Of a DNA stretch of 64,000 bases, positions 11,503-22,940 are shown one piece after another; the first letter of the stretch is position 1, and each line of letters begins with the position of its first letter. The notes under the pieces are model-generated. The model was not told where the DNA came from and ran no database searches. It worked only from the letters and a program-made list of their open reading frames with translations. The translations under genes and the position numbers were made by a program. Origin of the DNA: Salvator merianae (lineage: Eukaryota; Chordata; Lepidosauria; Squamata; Teiidae); the NCBI GenBank assembly GCA_003586115.2, contig QVOM02000029.1, positions 31,774,625 through 31,838,624 of the forward strand, read 5' to 3'.

Positions 11503-12741
11503 TGGTGTGGTCTCACATGTGTTTAGGGACACTCCGGGGTGAATTTGATGCTCAAGGGAGAGATAGAAAATATAAAAAAACCACTCTGCCTCACTCCCAA
11601 ACCTCTGATTATCCGTCTCTTCCACATAGGTGAAATAATCACTCTCGGGACGAGTCGCAGCAGTTGAGGTCGGATGGGATGGGAGACTGTGAAGACTCTT
11701 AGGGTGTGTTCAGACTAGGTATTTCAGTCATCTTCCGGGCGAACTTGACTTGGGGGGCCACAAAGGAAATAAGAAAATTTGCCTTACTCTGCCTCCAGGT
11801 GCCTCCAAATCTGTAAATATTCGCCTCCTTAACAGCCAGGAGAAAAGAGCTCTCGGGCCACCTTAGAGCTGAGCGGGGAGTGTGTCCACTAATCACAGCC
11901 TTGCAGGAACCCAATAGACAATTGGACAGGAAGGGAGGGGCACCAGCAAGCTCTTGTGGGTGCTGGGAGACTTTTGAAGATTGAAGGAAGCGGAAGTAAA
12001 AATAACTCCTATCCTGCTTTCTGTACTTGAAAAGCACATTGGACTTTAGTAATGAGGTGGGGGAAGAGAGAGAATTGAGTGGAACATTTCACAGCCTTGC
12101 CTTGAAGGCATCCGGCAATTGGACAGGGAGGGACACCAGTGACCTCCTGCCAGCATCAGAAACTTTTGAACTCCATTAAACAGATCTTCAAAAACTCCTA
12201 TCCTGTCTTCTTTAGACCTGAAAAACAGACTGGATTTTTCATAAAGAGGAGTGAGGAGAGAGAGAAAAAGACTTGACGTTTCCTTTGCAAACAAAAAAAC
12301 CTGGCAGTTGAGTTGGAAACTGCTTCAGCAGAGAGGCAGGGAGTGGCCAATCAATGAGCAGCACCCTGCAAACTGTACTACAGGTGAGCGTTGAATTTGC
12401 TGAAAGGTAACTGTGTTTGGAAGGCTTTTTTCTGTGTGCCCAGGAATTATTCAATCCTTTTATGCAGGCATTTTAAAAAAACACTAATCTGAACACACCC
12501 TTAGTCATCCCCAGACTGCTGCAGCCACTGATCAATTAAGTCCAGAAAAACCTGGATGGTGGCAGCCAATGAGAGGCAAGCAAGAATGGCAATGACAAGG
12601 AAAGGCTGTCAGGTAGGAGCTGCTTTTTTAAAAAACAGTCTGACATGGTGATTGTTTTTTTCCTGCATCCAGATAGGGCAAATACAGAAAATGGATGCTC
12701 CCCCCGCACACACACAAAAAAAACCCTGTGTGATCACACCC
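11503..12741. mobile_element. Outer MITE-like element, host of a nested transposon
   Basis: The left end GGTGTGGTCTCAC (11505-11517) and right end GTGTGATCACACC (12728-12740) are inverted, and the element is flanked by TTA on both sides (11500-11502 and 12742-12744). Its own sequence is 11503-11698 plus 12504-12741. The centre is occupied by a second transposon. A relative lies at 2220-2639. Confidence 0.75.
11702..12500. mobile_element. Nested transposon with GGGTGTGTTCAGACTAG ends
   Basis: This 799-bp element has left end GGGTGTGTTCAGACTAG and right end CTAATCTGAACACACCC, with TTA on both sides (11699-11701 and 12501-12503). It sits inside the element at 11503-12741, so it arrived later. 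TTA is the favoured target of PIF/Harbinger transposons. Frames inside show no transposase. Confidence 0.85.
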
Positions 12742-12744
12742 TTA

Positions 12745-13120
12745 GGGCATATTCTACAGGACATATCAGTTTACAGTCTGTCTTCAGTTCCTGCTGTTGC
12801 AACATGATTTTGCCTTTCTGTAGTTTTTCTAGACTAAATTGCTGAAATCAGGACTACTTTGCATTTGGATTAAGAAAGTTCTCAGCCCATTTCAGATCGT
12901 TACCCCGTTTTACTTTGTAACGTGAGAACATGAAAGTAGACTATTTGGGAGGGGACCGTACTTTGGGTGTGTGTGCAGAGGAAGGGATCCCCATTTCCTG
13001 CCATCCAATGTCAAACTTTGTTGGGGGCATTGTACTCGGGAGGGTGAGAACATCACAACTGGAGTGGGAAGAGAGAACAGCACCTGGCATATATTGCCTT
13101 TTTTCCGCTGTGTAGTCCTC
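12745..13120 (+). mobile_element. GGCC-family transposon, left fragment (copy 1)
   Basis: It begins GGGCATATTCTACAGG, then follows the left part of the family: a CAGTTTACAG motif, CTTCAGTTCC, GTAGTTTTTCTAGACTAAAT and CTATTTGGGAGGG. It stops matching near 13120, and the right half is missing. It is more diverged than the copies at 25669 and 47360. Confidence 0.75.
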
Positions 13121-13499
13121 TTTCTTCAAACTTTTTTTTTTTTTACTGTTTGATTTTTTTCACAAGAGAAGACACAGTGGAAGCTATCTTTCATTTACCT
13201 TGGGCAACATCTTGTTCTATAGTTGGCTGAGCACCACAGTCCACGCTCAAAATGCATACCTTCTCCTTTCTCTCCTATATCTCCAAGAAGGACAATGTAT
13301 CAACATTTTCCTTTCTCCTGTCCCTGCAAGGAGAAGGACACTATGTTTCCTCCATTTTCCTTTGGCAATCCACAAGGGAAACAACGTTTCCTTTCAATAA
13401 AAGAGGATTTTTAAGAACATTCCTTTTAAACCAGAATTTTATTTACTAAGTATAGCAGAGGGCAACTTTGATAATGTTAATGTTTTAATTCAAAATGTG
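13121..13499. other. Intergenic, nothing recognised
   Basis: Contains a T run at about 13131-13144 and CT-rich sequence. No gene was seen. Confidence 0.5.
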
Positions 13500-13870
13500 G
13501 TGACTGTAGCTTGAATAAAAATGGAAAGGAGATAAAATACCTCTGGTAGACAATTGCTTGATTAAAATGATGGATTTCGCAGAGATGGACAAATTGACTA
13601 ACTTATTGAGAAACAAGACTGTGAATAAGTTTGTTAAAATCTGGAAACCCTTTATTGACTTTCTACAAGAATTAGAGCTTGTTATCACTGGATTTGAAGA
13701 ATAAAGATGAAAGAAGACAGGTTGGAAGTAGAAAGAAAATGAGGAAGAGCAAGAAATAAGAAATCTAGAAGAAATTTTTGAAGAAGTGGGGAAGGCAAAA
13801 TGTAATGAACAAAGGCTATCTAAATGAACACACCCATTTGGGGGAAAGATATATGTTTTATGTATTTTAT
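13500..13870 (+). mobile_element. L1-type LINE 3' end
   Basis: From 13568 the frame reads MMDFAEMDKLTNLL, later KFVKIWKPFIDFLQEL, and stops at 13704. This is the characteristic end of L1 ORF2 (an EYAEMAKLT-like helix, then a WKPFIDYL-like close). A short purine-rich 3' UTR follows. The upstream part is missing, so it is an inactive, 5'-truncated copy. Confidence 0.8.
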
Positions 13871-14331
13871 TAAAAAAAGAGGACTATTAGGCAAAACTGG
13901 CTCTGTGCTTTAGCAGCTCTAGGGGAAACAACACAGTAGAGCTTTCTTCAAGAAGCCGGGGGGGGGGGGGCGACATGCTGGTTGGTGCATGCCTCAGCCT
14001 CAGTGTTATATGCAATTGTGGGAACAACCGGAACACATACTTAATCCTCATTCTCCTCTAATATGGATTAAATTTACGATGTGGGACTGTGCCTTTAGTT
14101 TTGTTCTATGAGGACTGGATACCTATTTGGGGGGAAAAAAAGCAAAGGCTCAGGGGCTCCTGAGAGCTCTGAGCCAGAGAAATGTTTAGGGCTCAGATTT
14201 GGAAACTTCGGTTGCCACAGGGCTGTAGTCCGCCTTCCAGACCATTCAGGGAGTTCCATCTTTTTACTACTTCCACAGAATGTAATGGCTCTGTCACTTG
14301 GTTCAGATCCTCAACCTCTGAAATTTCCCTT
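13871..14331. other. Intergenic with a poly-G run
   Basis: About a dozen G in a row lie near 13959-13970. No gene is evident. The frame at 14108-14356 crosses into the next transposon and is chance. Confidence 0.5.
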
Positions 14332-15490
14332 GGCCAGGTTCCAACATGAAATTTAATCAGTTTACAGGTCGTCTTCAGTTCCCGCTGACACAACATGATC
14401 TTGCTGTTCTGTATTTTTTCTGGACTAAATTGGTGAAATCCGGATTTGGATTTAATGAGTTCTCAAGCCATTCCAGATCGCTAGCCCGCTTTACTTTGTG
14501 ATGTGAGAATGGGGAAGGAGACTATTTGGGAGGGACCATACTTTTTGAGGGGGTGCAGAGGAAGGGCATCCCATTTTGTGCCATCCAATGATAGACTTTG
14601 TGGGTGGGCAGGAAGCACAGTAGTTTCTTCTGCCTCCATTATCCCCCCTTCCGTCCTCCTTTTTACTTTGCTAAGCTGCGGTCCTTTCTCTTTCTTTATC
14701 CCCCATTCAACACTGCCTGGAAAAAATTAAAGGCTTCTTCCGCTTCCGTCTGCTCTTTAAACCAAAAAAGAAACTGCGCCTGTTTGGGGTTGCAGTCCTC
14801 TTGCCCCAACAAAGAACCCACTCGAGATCAGTTTTGCCGTCGGCAGCACACAGCTACACAGCGGGGACACATGCCGCTGTGGGTGTCCAGGGGGAGATGA
14901 GGCAGAGTCCATTTGCTGGCCATGAACAGCACTATCATGATAATAGAGCCCCCCCCCTTTCCCTCCGCATGTTTCCCCTTCTTCATGGACCTCTCCCTGC
15001 TTTTGCGCTATGTTTAAATTGCGCAATTGTGCAAAAGTGCACTTGGAAGGGAGCAGAAATCGCCATCTGCCCTTTAAGAAGCTTAATTGTGCAGTACACA
15101 TGGTTTTAAAATTCTGCTTCTGTAGATAGAGGCTGTAGGGGGGAGAAGGAGCAAATGGCGAATGACTAGTAATGCTGCCAAGTGAATCCATGTTCTGAGG
15201 CAGCAGCAGGGACATATGGAGAGTGGAGCTTGACTTTCCCGCCCCATGATGTCAAGATTTGAACGCTGGGACTGAAGCCAATCACTGACTGCACAGGGTG
15301 GAGAATTTGGCAAGGGGTGGAGGCAGAAAAGGTACTGCTTCTCCATGCCAAGCACAGGAAACATCAGTGTGAGAACGAGCAAGTACAAATTGAGTCTGTG
15401 TTAAAATGTAACTGTGGGAATGATCAGAAAACGAATTCAGTCCTTGTACTCTTCCGATACGCATTAAATTTATGATATCAGACGGCGGCC
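14332..15490 (+). mobile_element. GGCC-family transposon (copy 2)
   Basis: A full-length copy. The left end is GGCCAGGTTCCAACATG, and the right end is ATCAGACGGCGGCC after TTAAATTTATGAT. CTT flanks both sides (14329-14331 and 15491-15493). The palindrome ATTGCGCAAT is at 15018-15027. All open frames inside (for example 14757-15215 on the - strand) recur in other copies only because the copies are homologous. No transposase domain was seen. Confidence 0.88.
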
Positions 15491-15493
15491 CTT

Positions 15494-16414
15494 GTTACTG
15501 AAATCTGATCTGGCAACCTTAGCCTGGGGAGTAGTCCCTGATTTGTCTATTTGCAGTGCATGCTGCTTAGGCTAAGCAATATACGTCTGCGGAGCCTAGC
15601 AGAATTAACTTCACTGTCTTCATTACTCCTGCTACAAGTGCCGCCATGGGCAGGGGAGGCAATGGCAAATGTCTGTTGTCAGCTCAATGCTAACTTAATT
15701 TATATGGGAAATGAAGAGGATGGAGTATTCCTTTTACTATGGGTCGATGCCCTTATTGGTGTAAAAATGGAGAATAATTTCACTAATTTGTCATGTGTAT
15801 TCAATTAGCTACAGGGGCAGGGGCAGTAATTGGAGGCATTGTTCAACTGGCAACAACTTTCAGGAGCAGGAGTTCCACCCTAAAATAACAGAAAAAATAA
15901 ATTTAAAAGGAGGTTCATATCTCTTTTTCTCTAGTTAGCACTACCCTTATGGTAATCTACACCCATTTTAAATGCCCAGTTCAGTTTTTTCATAAATAGG
16001 CCAAGATTATACACCTCTATATTTCATAGCCATTTGTCTCCCTTTTCACAATCCTCTCCTATAATTGTGAGACAGTAGCCAAGAAGAAGAAGAGGGGCAG
16101 GCTGTTAGGCAAATGGAGACAGGTTTCCCCATGATGTATCATGGAAAGCCTGCAGATATTATTTGTCACTTCTGGGGGGGACAGAGAGAGTCCAGATGGA
16201 ATTTTCTGCCTCAAGTAGGATAGCCAGGTACAAAATGTACAGGAGTCCTATACATTGGAGAGCTATGTAGAAACAGACTTCCAGAAAATAGGACTTGGCC
16301 AAATATATAGGGTTGCCATATAGAAAAGAGCACAAAAGAGGTACACCTTTAATAGTTACAGAGAAGACACAATTTCAGCAGGTCCTGCCTGCATTACACC
16401 TCCTGAACCTTATT
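15494..16414. other. Intergenic, nothing recognised
   Basis: Short frames only, with no element ends. Confidence 0.5.
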
Positions 16415-16556
16415 TACTTACTGTTTATTTCAGACATTTTTATATCACTTTTTTAAAAAAAATTCAAAGCAGTTTACAAAACATTCAAAACAAGGGTAAA
16501 AAAAGAGTACAAACAGCAGGTAAAACACATTAAAAACTGAGTTGACCAGAAGAAAC
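16415..16556 (-). mobile_element. L2-like LINE 3' tail, left piece
   Basis: On the + strand it reads TTTTTATATCACTTTTTT, then CAAAGCAGTTTACAAA and AAACACATTAAAAAC. These are the inverted 3' UTR blocks of the L2-like repeat also seen at 32359-32525. The adjoining part of the same repeat appears to resume at 18162, across a GGCC-family insertion. Confidence 0.5.
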
Positions 16557-16559
16557 AAG

Positions 16560-18158
16560 GGCCACAGTCCAACATTGTAAATTTAATCCATATAGGAAGA
16601 GGACAAAGACTGAGTTTGTCTTTGGATTGTTCCTACATTTACATTTTAACATGGACTCAATTTGGACTTGCTCATTCTCACACTGATGTTTCCTGTGCTT
16701 GGTATGGAAAAATCATACCTCTCCTGTCTCCACCCTTCACCAAATTCCCTTTCCTGTGCAGTCAGTGATTGGCTGCAGCCTAGTGTTCAAATCTTGACTT
16801 CACAGGGGCGGGCAACTCAAGCTCTGCCCTCTATATGTCCCTGCTGCCATCTCAAAACATGGATTCACTTAGTGGTGTTACTAATAATTCACCGTTTGCT
16901 CCTTCTCCCCCTCCAGCCTGTATCTATGCAAGCAGAACTTCGATTCCACATCTACCACACAATAAAGCTTCTTAAAGGGCAGGTGGCAATTTCTGCTCTG
17001 TTGCAATTGCAGTTTTGTGCAATTGCGCAATTTAAGACTAGTGCAAAAGTAGGAAGAGGTCCATGAAGGGGGGGGAAGTGTGAGGGGCTCCATTATTGTG
17101 ATAGTGAAGTTAGTGATCAGCAAATGGGCTACACCTCACCTCCCCCAAGTGATCCACATTGGCATGTGTCCCACTATGTAGCTGTGTGGTGCCAATGGCA
17201 AAATTGATAGTGAGTGGGTTATTTGTTGGGGCAAGAGGGCTGCACCCACAAGCAGGCTCAGTGTTTTGAACTAAAACATGGTGGCATGGTGAAGATATCT
17301 AACATATTCACACACACTCAAAAGTGCTATAGATCAGGAGCTGCATTTAACTTTGCCTTGCCTTAAAGTTGCTGTTGTGCTGCCATGTTTTTACTCAAAT
17401 GTGAGGGAAAGGGTCCCTAAAGTGCAGGAGAAGGGTGAGCAACCAGGAGGAAAGAATGCATTTTGGAACTGCCTTCCCCATCCCAGCTCACTCTTTTCTC
17501 CAGCTGACCAGCTGTCCTGCGGTTGTGGTACTCTTCTTCCATAGCGTGCAGCCCGCAGAGAACCATGTCACTGCCTGAAGTTTGCTGTAGCACTGTGGTG
17601 GTTTTGTGCAAAGCTCCATAAACCTAGAAGGAGCTCTATTTCTTGGTTTAACCAGCAGACAGGAGTGGAGGAAGCCTTTAATTTCTTCCTGCCAGTGCCA
17701 AATGAGGGATCAAAGAAGAGGAAGGGCCACAGATTGGCAAAGAAAAATGGAGGATGGCTTTCTTTTCTCCTGGCAGAAGTGGAAGGAGGGATAATGGAGG
17801 CAGAAGGAAGTACTGTGCTTTTCACTCTCCCGCCCCTATTGGCTGCAATGCCTGCCCTCCCGAGTACAGTGCCCACAACAAAGTCCATCATTGGATGGCA
17901 GGAAATGGGGAGCCCTCCCTGTGTACGCCCCCCAAAAAGTACGGTCCCTCCCAAATAATCTCCTTCTGCGTCCCCACATTGTAAAGTCAAACAGGCTAGC
18001 AATCTGAAACAGGTTGAGAATTCATGAAATCCGAATGCAAAGTAGTCCAGATTTCAGCAATCTGGTCCAGAAAAAGTACAGAAAGGCAACTTCATGTTGG
18101 GCCAGCGGGAACTGAAGATGGACGGTAAACTGATTAAATGCCATGTCGGAACATGCCC
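16560..18158 (-). mobile_element. GGCC-family transposon (copy 3), with an internal insertion
   Basis: An inverted copy. It begins GGCCACAGTCCAACATTG and ends ATGTCGGAACATGCCC, flanked by AAG on both sides (16557-16559 and 18159-18161). ATTGCGCAAT is at 17022-17031. At 1599 bp it is longer than its sisters because about 380 bp of foreign sequence (near 17253-17636) interrupts it. It sits within an L2-like tail. Confidence 0.87.
17253..17636. other. Insertion of unknown origin inside GGCC-family copy 3
   Basis: Sister copies run directly from the CAAGAGGACAGCA-type block into the TTTGGTTTAATCAG-type block. Here about 380 bp with no counterpart in other copies lies between them. I see no clear inverted ends or duplication, so its nature is open. 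Confidence 0.55.
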
Positions 18159-18161
18159 AAG

Positions 18162-18480
18162 CTTTCGTACAAGGAATGCCTGCGTAAAAGGATAGGTCTT
18201 TAATAGGTGCCTGTAAGTTGTACGTGTAGGCACCTCATGAACAGCAGAGGGGAGAGCATTCTAAAGAGAAGGTGCTAACAGTGAGAAGACCCAGCTGTGA
18301 GCTATTGTAAGATGGCATTCTGTATTATGTGAGATCATTCTCTGTACAGCCATCAAAGGTGTAGTACTCCTGCTGTCTTTTTCATGTGATATTCCTAAGA
18401 TGATATCTACTGAAATTGTTTCATTTATACAATTACTAAGGATGCAGGCACCTTGATCTATCACCAGGCCATCTAGTCAG
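18162..18480 (-). mobile_element. L2-like LINE 3' tail, right piece
   Basis: The segment with GAATGCCTGCGTAAAAGG, GATAGGTCTTTAATAGG and GGGGAGAGCATTCTAAAG resembles, in order, the block in the LINE at 32490-33540 (ATGCCTGGCAGAATAGGTGAG, then TTAGGCGCC and GGAATGCTATTCAAAG). It is therefore probably the continuation of the piece ending at 16556. Confidence 0.45.
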
Positions 18481-19737
18481 GACTCCCCTCTCCCAAAACA
18501 CCACCTTTGTCTGGCCTTGAGCATTAGGTAGCTTGAATATCATATTGGCAGGAGACCAGAGTTTCCTGTGTGTTTAATAACAGGGTAGGAGAATGAACCT
18601 CAGCAGGTGTAGCTTGTAATTCAGGCAACACTTGCTGAAATTTCCTCTTCTATATAAGGGTGCGGGAGCCTCAGTCTCTTTTTGATATGGTATCCTTATC
18701 CTGATGACAAAGAGAAAGTCATCATTTGCTGCTGTAGCTCAGATAGCAAAATGTCTTGGAACTGCCCTGAGATGCAGGACACTGCTGATTCAGTGTTGCA
18801 AAGCGCTGTAGTCCATGAAAGCTAACACCACCGGTTCCCTTCTCCATCTTGTTAATCAAAAATAAAAATCCCAGTGAGTAGCAGCATTGGACAGCCTTTG
18901 CTGGTGATCTTGAAGAAATATAATGTAAGAAACCGTATTCTGACCCACCGGGCCTTGGGATGAGAGCGGCTATGTACAAAGGGCCAAATAAAAAGAAAGC
19001 AAGATGCACCCAAAGGGATAAGAAGTGACACAGATAGAAATAAATCTGGGTATGCCAATTACAAAATGATGCAAGTGTTTAAAAGAAAAGGTATCACCTC
19101 GTTATAACAGAGAAGGCTGAGGGCATGGAGTTTGGCTTGTCAGCAGACCAGGGATTATCTGTTGATGGGCATCTTCAAGGTTCTTCTTGCTCTTTTTTCT
19201 TTTTCTTTGAGCTGGATTTGGAGGGTAAAAACATACTTCAAACAGATGACACTTTCCAACAGAGGCCTGCTGCCTAACATCACTTCAGAATAGAGAGTGG
19301 TCCTCTAAATTTGATTTCCTAGGCAACCTCCTTAGGGCAGAAAAAAGCCTGAAGCAGGAACTCCCTGAAATTGGAGCTTGATGCCCTAAATTACTCTTTC
19401 CAATTCTGTGTGCCTCTTCTGAACTTTGTCCTTCCTTTTCAGTTTAAAATGAGTGAAGAGATTTATTTGGAGAAATGCAAAGGTTAACCATGTGTGCCAT
19501 AACCTCGTCTAACTCACTTCACCAAACAAGCTTGAGACACAAAATCCAGGTGCAGCTTAGGTGCTTATATTTTTCTTTCCATTGACACTAGCAGCAACCA
19601 GGGAGATTCAGATAAAGAAGCTTATTTTTCTCCAGTACTCTGAATGTAGATCTTCCTGTAACTGGGAAATAGGAGAGGCATAGTCCCAACTGTTGCTTCA
19701 GGGGACAGATTTATGTGAATGACCTTAAATCTCTGGT
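18481..19737. other. Intergenic, nothing recognised
   Basis: Contains a TATATAAGGG at about 18651 with no gene after it. Nothing else is identifiable. Confidence 0.5.
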
Positions 19738-19985
19738 TTCAATATAAGAACATAAGAGGAGCCCTGTTGGACAAGGCGACAACCCATCTAGCCCAGCATC
19801 CTGACTCATACAGGGCCCACCAATTGCTTCTGGGCATCTCAAGCAGAAGATGAAGGCAAAAGCTTCACTTGCTCTTGACTCCCTGCAAACGGCTTTAGAG
19901 ACATCCTGCCTGTCTCTCTCCAACCTGGAGACAGTATCTAGGCATCCATTCTAGTAGCCATTGATACACCTGACCTCCATGAACA
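19738..19985 (-). mobile_element. CR1-type LINE 3' end
   Basis: On the + strand it reads AAGAACATAAGAGGAGCCC, ATCTAGCCCAGCATCCTG and CACCAATTGCTTCTGGG. This is the inverted tail of the reptile CR1 family. The same tail at 53560-54010 continues into the CR1 reverse-transcriptase C-terminus, which supports the assignment. Confidence 0.75.
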
Positions 19986-21041
19986 GCTCTGAAGTTCCAA
20001 CAGATCCAATAAAAGAAAGTTTGGCTGACCAGTTATATCTGCTAACAGCTTGCTGGTTGGGATGTGCAAAAATATGGTGTTGAAATGTTTTACATGCACA
20101 TTCAAAATAAAACTAGATCCCATTCTTAAGAAATGTTTCGTGTTCCCATGGAACAGAGTCTTCACACTCCAAGAAGAGGCAATTTCCTCCTGCCTGTCAA
20201 ATGTGTAAAGAACAGAGGTGTTTTTCCTCTCTTTTCTGCAGCAATTCCTGCTACTGAAAGGGTAGGGTCTTCTCTTTTAGCAGCAGTTGCTGTTAGAAGA
20301 ACAGAGGAAAACCAATCCTCTCCCTTCCTGGCAGTGAAGACTGCTGTCAAAAAGAAGAGGAAGTTCTGTGGTTATCAGGAACTATGCCATAGGAGACAAG
20401 GAACCCCAAATAAAGTCCTCATTATTTCCTATGCCCAGAATGCTTGGAATCTGGTTCTTCCACTGGGAATGCTTGGAGTGTTTTGATACTTTTTCAGGGT
20501 GTTGTTTTTTTTTAGTTTTATTCTGCACTTAGAACAAAGCCCAAAAAGTGTTCAATGCTTACCTGTACTTCCTCGTGTTGTCCAGAAATGCTTTTTCCTT
20601 TCTTGACAGGATGTCTCTCCCAGAACCTTACTCCCTGTACCTGCAATTAGAAATTGTGCCATCTCATAGGAACATTGTTTTTGTTCAGTAAATGCACTGC
20701 TTTTCATATAAGCAATTCTGCTACAACAATATTGTTCCGTCTCCCCAACACAGATAGTAAAACACATTCCAAGTAAGATGGGCTGTGAGTCAACATCTTA
20801 GATGTCAATGTAGCTTTATAACTAATGTATGCACTTTCACTTAGCAGGTTACCCATCAGGGCATTCCTGTGCAAAGGAAAGCAGAAATATAGGACATTAG
20901 TGCTTTGCAGATATCTCACTTTTTCAGCTTACTGTGTTCAGGTTAAGAAGGACTATTTAAGTTAATGATAGTGAAGATCTAAAGTAGGGCTTACCAATGT
21001 GGTTCTCAAAGACACAGCAGTGCTCCCAAGGGCTTCCCCTA
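19986..21041. other. Intergenic, nothing recognised
   Basis: The 117-codon frame at 20133-20486 has no recognisable motif and no splice or promoter support. Confidence 0.5.
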
Positions 21042-21673
21042 GGATGTGATCAGACAGCACTTTTTTTGGTCGACCCTTTACCAAGGACCGCCCCATCTGT
21101 AGATGCACAAAAAAGTGTGTCAAAATGAAATTATTGGATTAAGTGCCTAAAAACCTGAGGGAGCAGGAGCAGGGATGGCAAGGGCCACTGATGCAAAGTC
21201 ATGGTGTGCTCCAGCAGCAGGAAATGTTCTCTGCCTTACAGCCGACAAGGCATCACTGCCAGCAACTATTATCAGGTTGCTTAGCCTGCTTGCTCTGCTC
21301 TGTTCTGCCACTGCCACTGCCACCAATTGTCAGCTCACCATTCCTTTTCTTTGCCTCCCCTGATGACGCCTTCCATGACAATGACGGCTCGCCACTGACT
21401 GGCTGCTCGTCTGCTGGAGTTCCATGGCCCTGATTGGTCATCCATCTGTCGCAACAGTTTCCAAGCTGGAATTGGCTACAGAAGTCTCTGTAGCTTCCCA
21501 ACCAATCCAACCCACAAGTGAGTCACCCTCAGAGTTATGATTCCCCATATGAAAAACGGGCACACATTCAGAGGTTTGGGGATGCAGTAAGGAGAGTTCA
21601 GGTGTTTTATGCTTGTCTCTAGAGCCTCAAATTCACCTAGAGGGCACCTCTTTAACTGTGTCTGATTGCACCC
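21042..21673. mobile_element. MITE with GGATGTGATCAGACA ends
   Basis: This 632-bp element has left end GGATGTGATCAGACAGC and right end GTGTCTGATTGCACCC, with CTA on both sides (21039-21041 and 21674-21676). It shares the ATCAGACA/TGATTGCACCC end type with 32529-33459. The frame at 21143-21433 lies inside and is not credible. Confidence 0.85.
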
Positions 21674-21799
21674 CTAGTGTTACAAAGTTCCGAGTCCCCT
21701 ATTTACTGCCTGGGGCAAAGAAGCTACCGAAGAGGGTGGTGCTTTGTAAAAATACCACTGAATTAAGCTCAGCACTTGATGATTGCATGGTCACATGCA

Positions 21800-21865
21800 T
21801 GAAATTTTCTTGGCAAAGATACAGAAATGGTTACCATTGCCTTCTGCCAGGAAGATGTTGCGGAA
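21800..21865 (-). mobile_element. SINE tail fragment
   Basis: TTTTCTTGGCAAAGATACAG followed by ACCATTGCCTTCTGCCAGG matches the non-tRNA part of the SINE at 46399-46597 (TTTTCTGGCAAAGATACAG, then CCACTGCCTACTTCCAGG). Confidence 0.55.
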
Positions 21866-22396
21866 TGGACCTGCAGGCCTATGGACCTGCATAGAAAATA
21901 CGGTAGATGCTCTGCCACTGATTTATAGCAATGCCCAGTGTTGGAAAGTCATCAAAATTTCCAAATAAGTTTGGAGCCTCCCTCCCCCCCAAAACCTGCC
22001 AACCATTGCTCTAAAGCTCAGCTCAGCAAAGAAACAAAAGATAAGCACAAAGTGTAGCATATAAATGCTGAAAACGTAAAAGTAAAAACAATAAAACTCA
22101 GTCAGTGCTTACTTTGCAGGAAGCATTGGAGAAAGGAGATTCTCGCATACCACTGTATAATTCTGCTCAAATGAAATTCAAAGCTGCAGCCCTATGTGCG
22201 CTATACTAAATGGAACAGGAATGATTTCTGAGTACACTAAACCCATATAGGATCACCAGGAGGGACAGTAAGAAAAGACATGCTTTGTGTAAAGAATGTC
22301 ACAACTTTGTACTTTCTACCTTCCATTGATTTTTGACCTCAAAACAGCAGATATAATTCCCTTATTCCTCTACATGTAATCTTCACAGAATCATTG
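21866..22396. other. Intergenic, nothing recognised
   Basis: No element ends or coding frames. Confidence 0.5.
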
Positions 22397-22610
22397 CAAA
22401 GTAGATGGATACCAGAAGGTGGAGAAAAACTCCTATTCCTGATGGTAGTAGGAGGTGTTTTGCCTTGCCTCCACAGGCCAGCTACTGCGAGACAACAAGC
22501 AGAGCAAGCTTTATACTCGTCAGCTTCTCTGTAGCCCCTGTGAGAGCAGGCTGCTGGACTAGATGGACCACAGGTCTGAATCAGTGGTGCATTTCTTATG
22601 TTCCTAGCTC
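22397..22610 (+). mobile_element. CR1-type LINE 3' end, sense copy
   Basis: The right part, CTGCTGGACTAGATGGACC then TTTCTTATGTTCCTAG, is the sense form of the CR1 tail seen inverted at 19738, 22643 and 52535. Confidence 0.6.
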
Positions 22611-22642
22611 TAATTGTTATCACCGCAAGTAGTCAATACCTG

Positions 22643-22940
22643 CCTAGAAGATGGACATAAGAGCATAAGAAGGCCAGACCGCAGCCCATCTACTCCAGTA
22701 CCCTGTCTCACATAGTGGCCCTCCAATTGCTTCTAGGCATTCTCAAACAGAAGATGAGGGCAAAACTTTCACCTGCTCTCCACTCCCTGCAAATGCCTTT
22801 AGAGGCATATGGCCTGCCTCTGGAGGCTATACCTAGGCACCAATTCTAGTTGCCATTGATACACCTGTCCTCCATGAATTTGTCTAACCCTTTCTTAAAG
22901 CTATCCAGGCTGGTTGCTGGACAAATGATCTGAATGTAAA
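22643..22940 (-). mobile_element. CR1-type LINE 3' end, inverted copy
   Basis: GACATAAGAGCATAAGAAGG, CCATCTACTCCAGTACCCTG, CTCCAATTGCTTCTAGGC and TTAAAGCTATCCAGGCTGG match the tails at 19738 and 53560. It lies head to head with the sense copy just to its left. Confidence 0.72.

Noticed and set aside
18651..18660. TATATAAGGG as a gene promoter
   Set aside because: No start codon in good context, CpG island or exon follows. Isolated TATA-like strings are expected by chance in AT-rich DNA.
20133..20486. A 117-codon frame as a possible gene
   Set aside because: No known motif, no supporting promoter, splice or polyadenylation signals, and a length compatible with chance.
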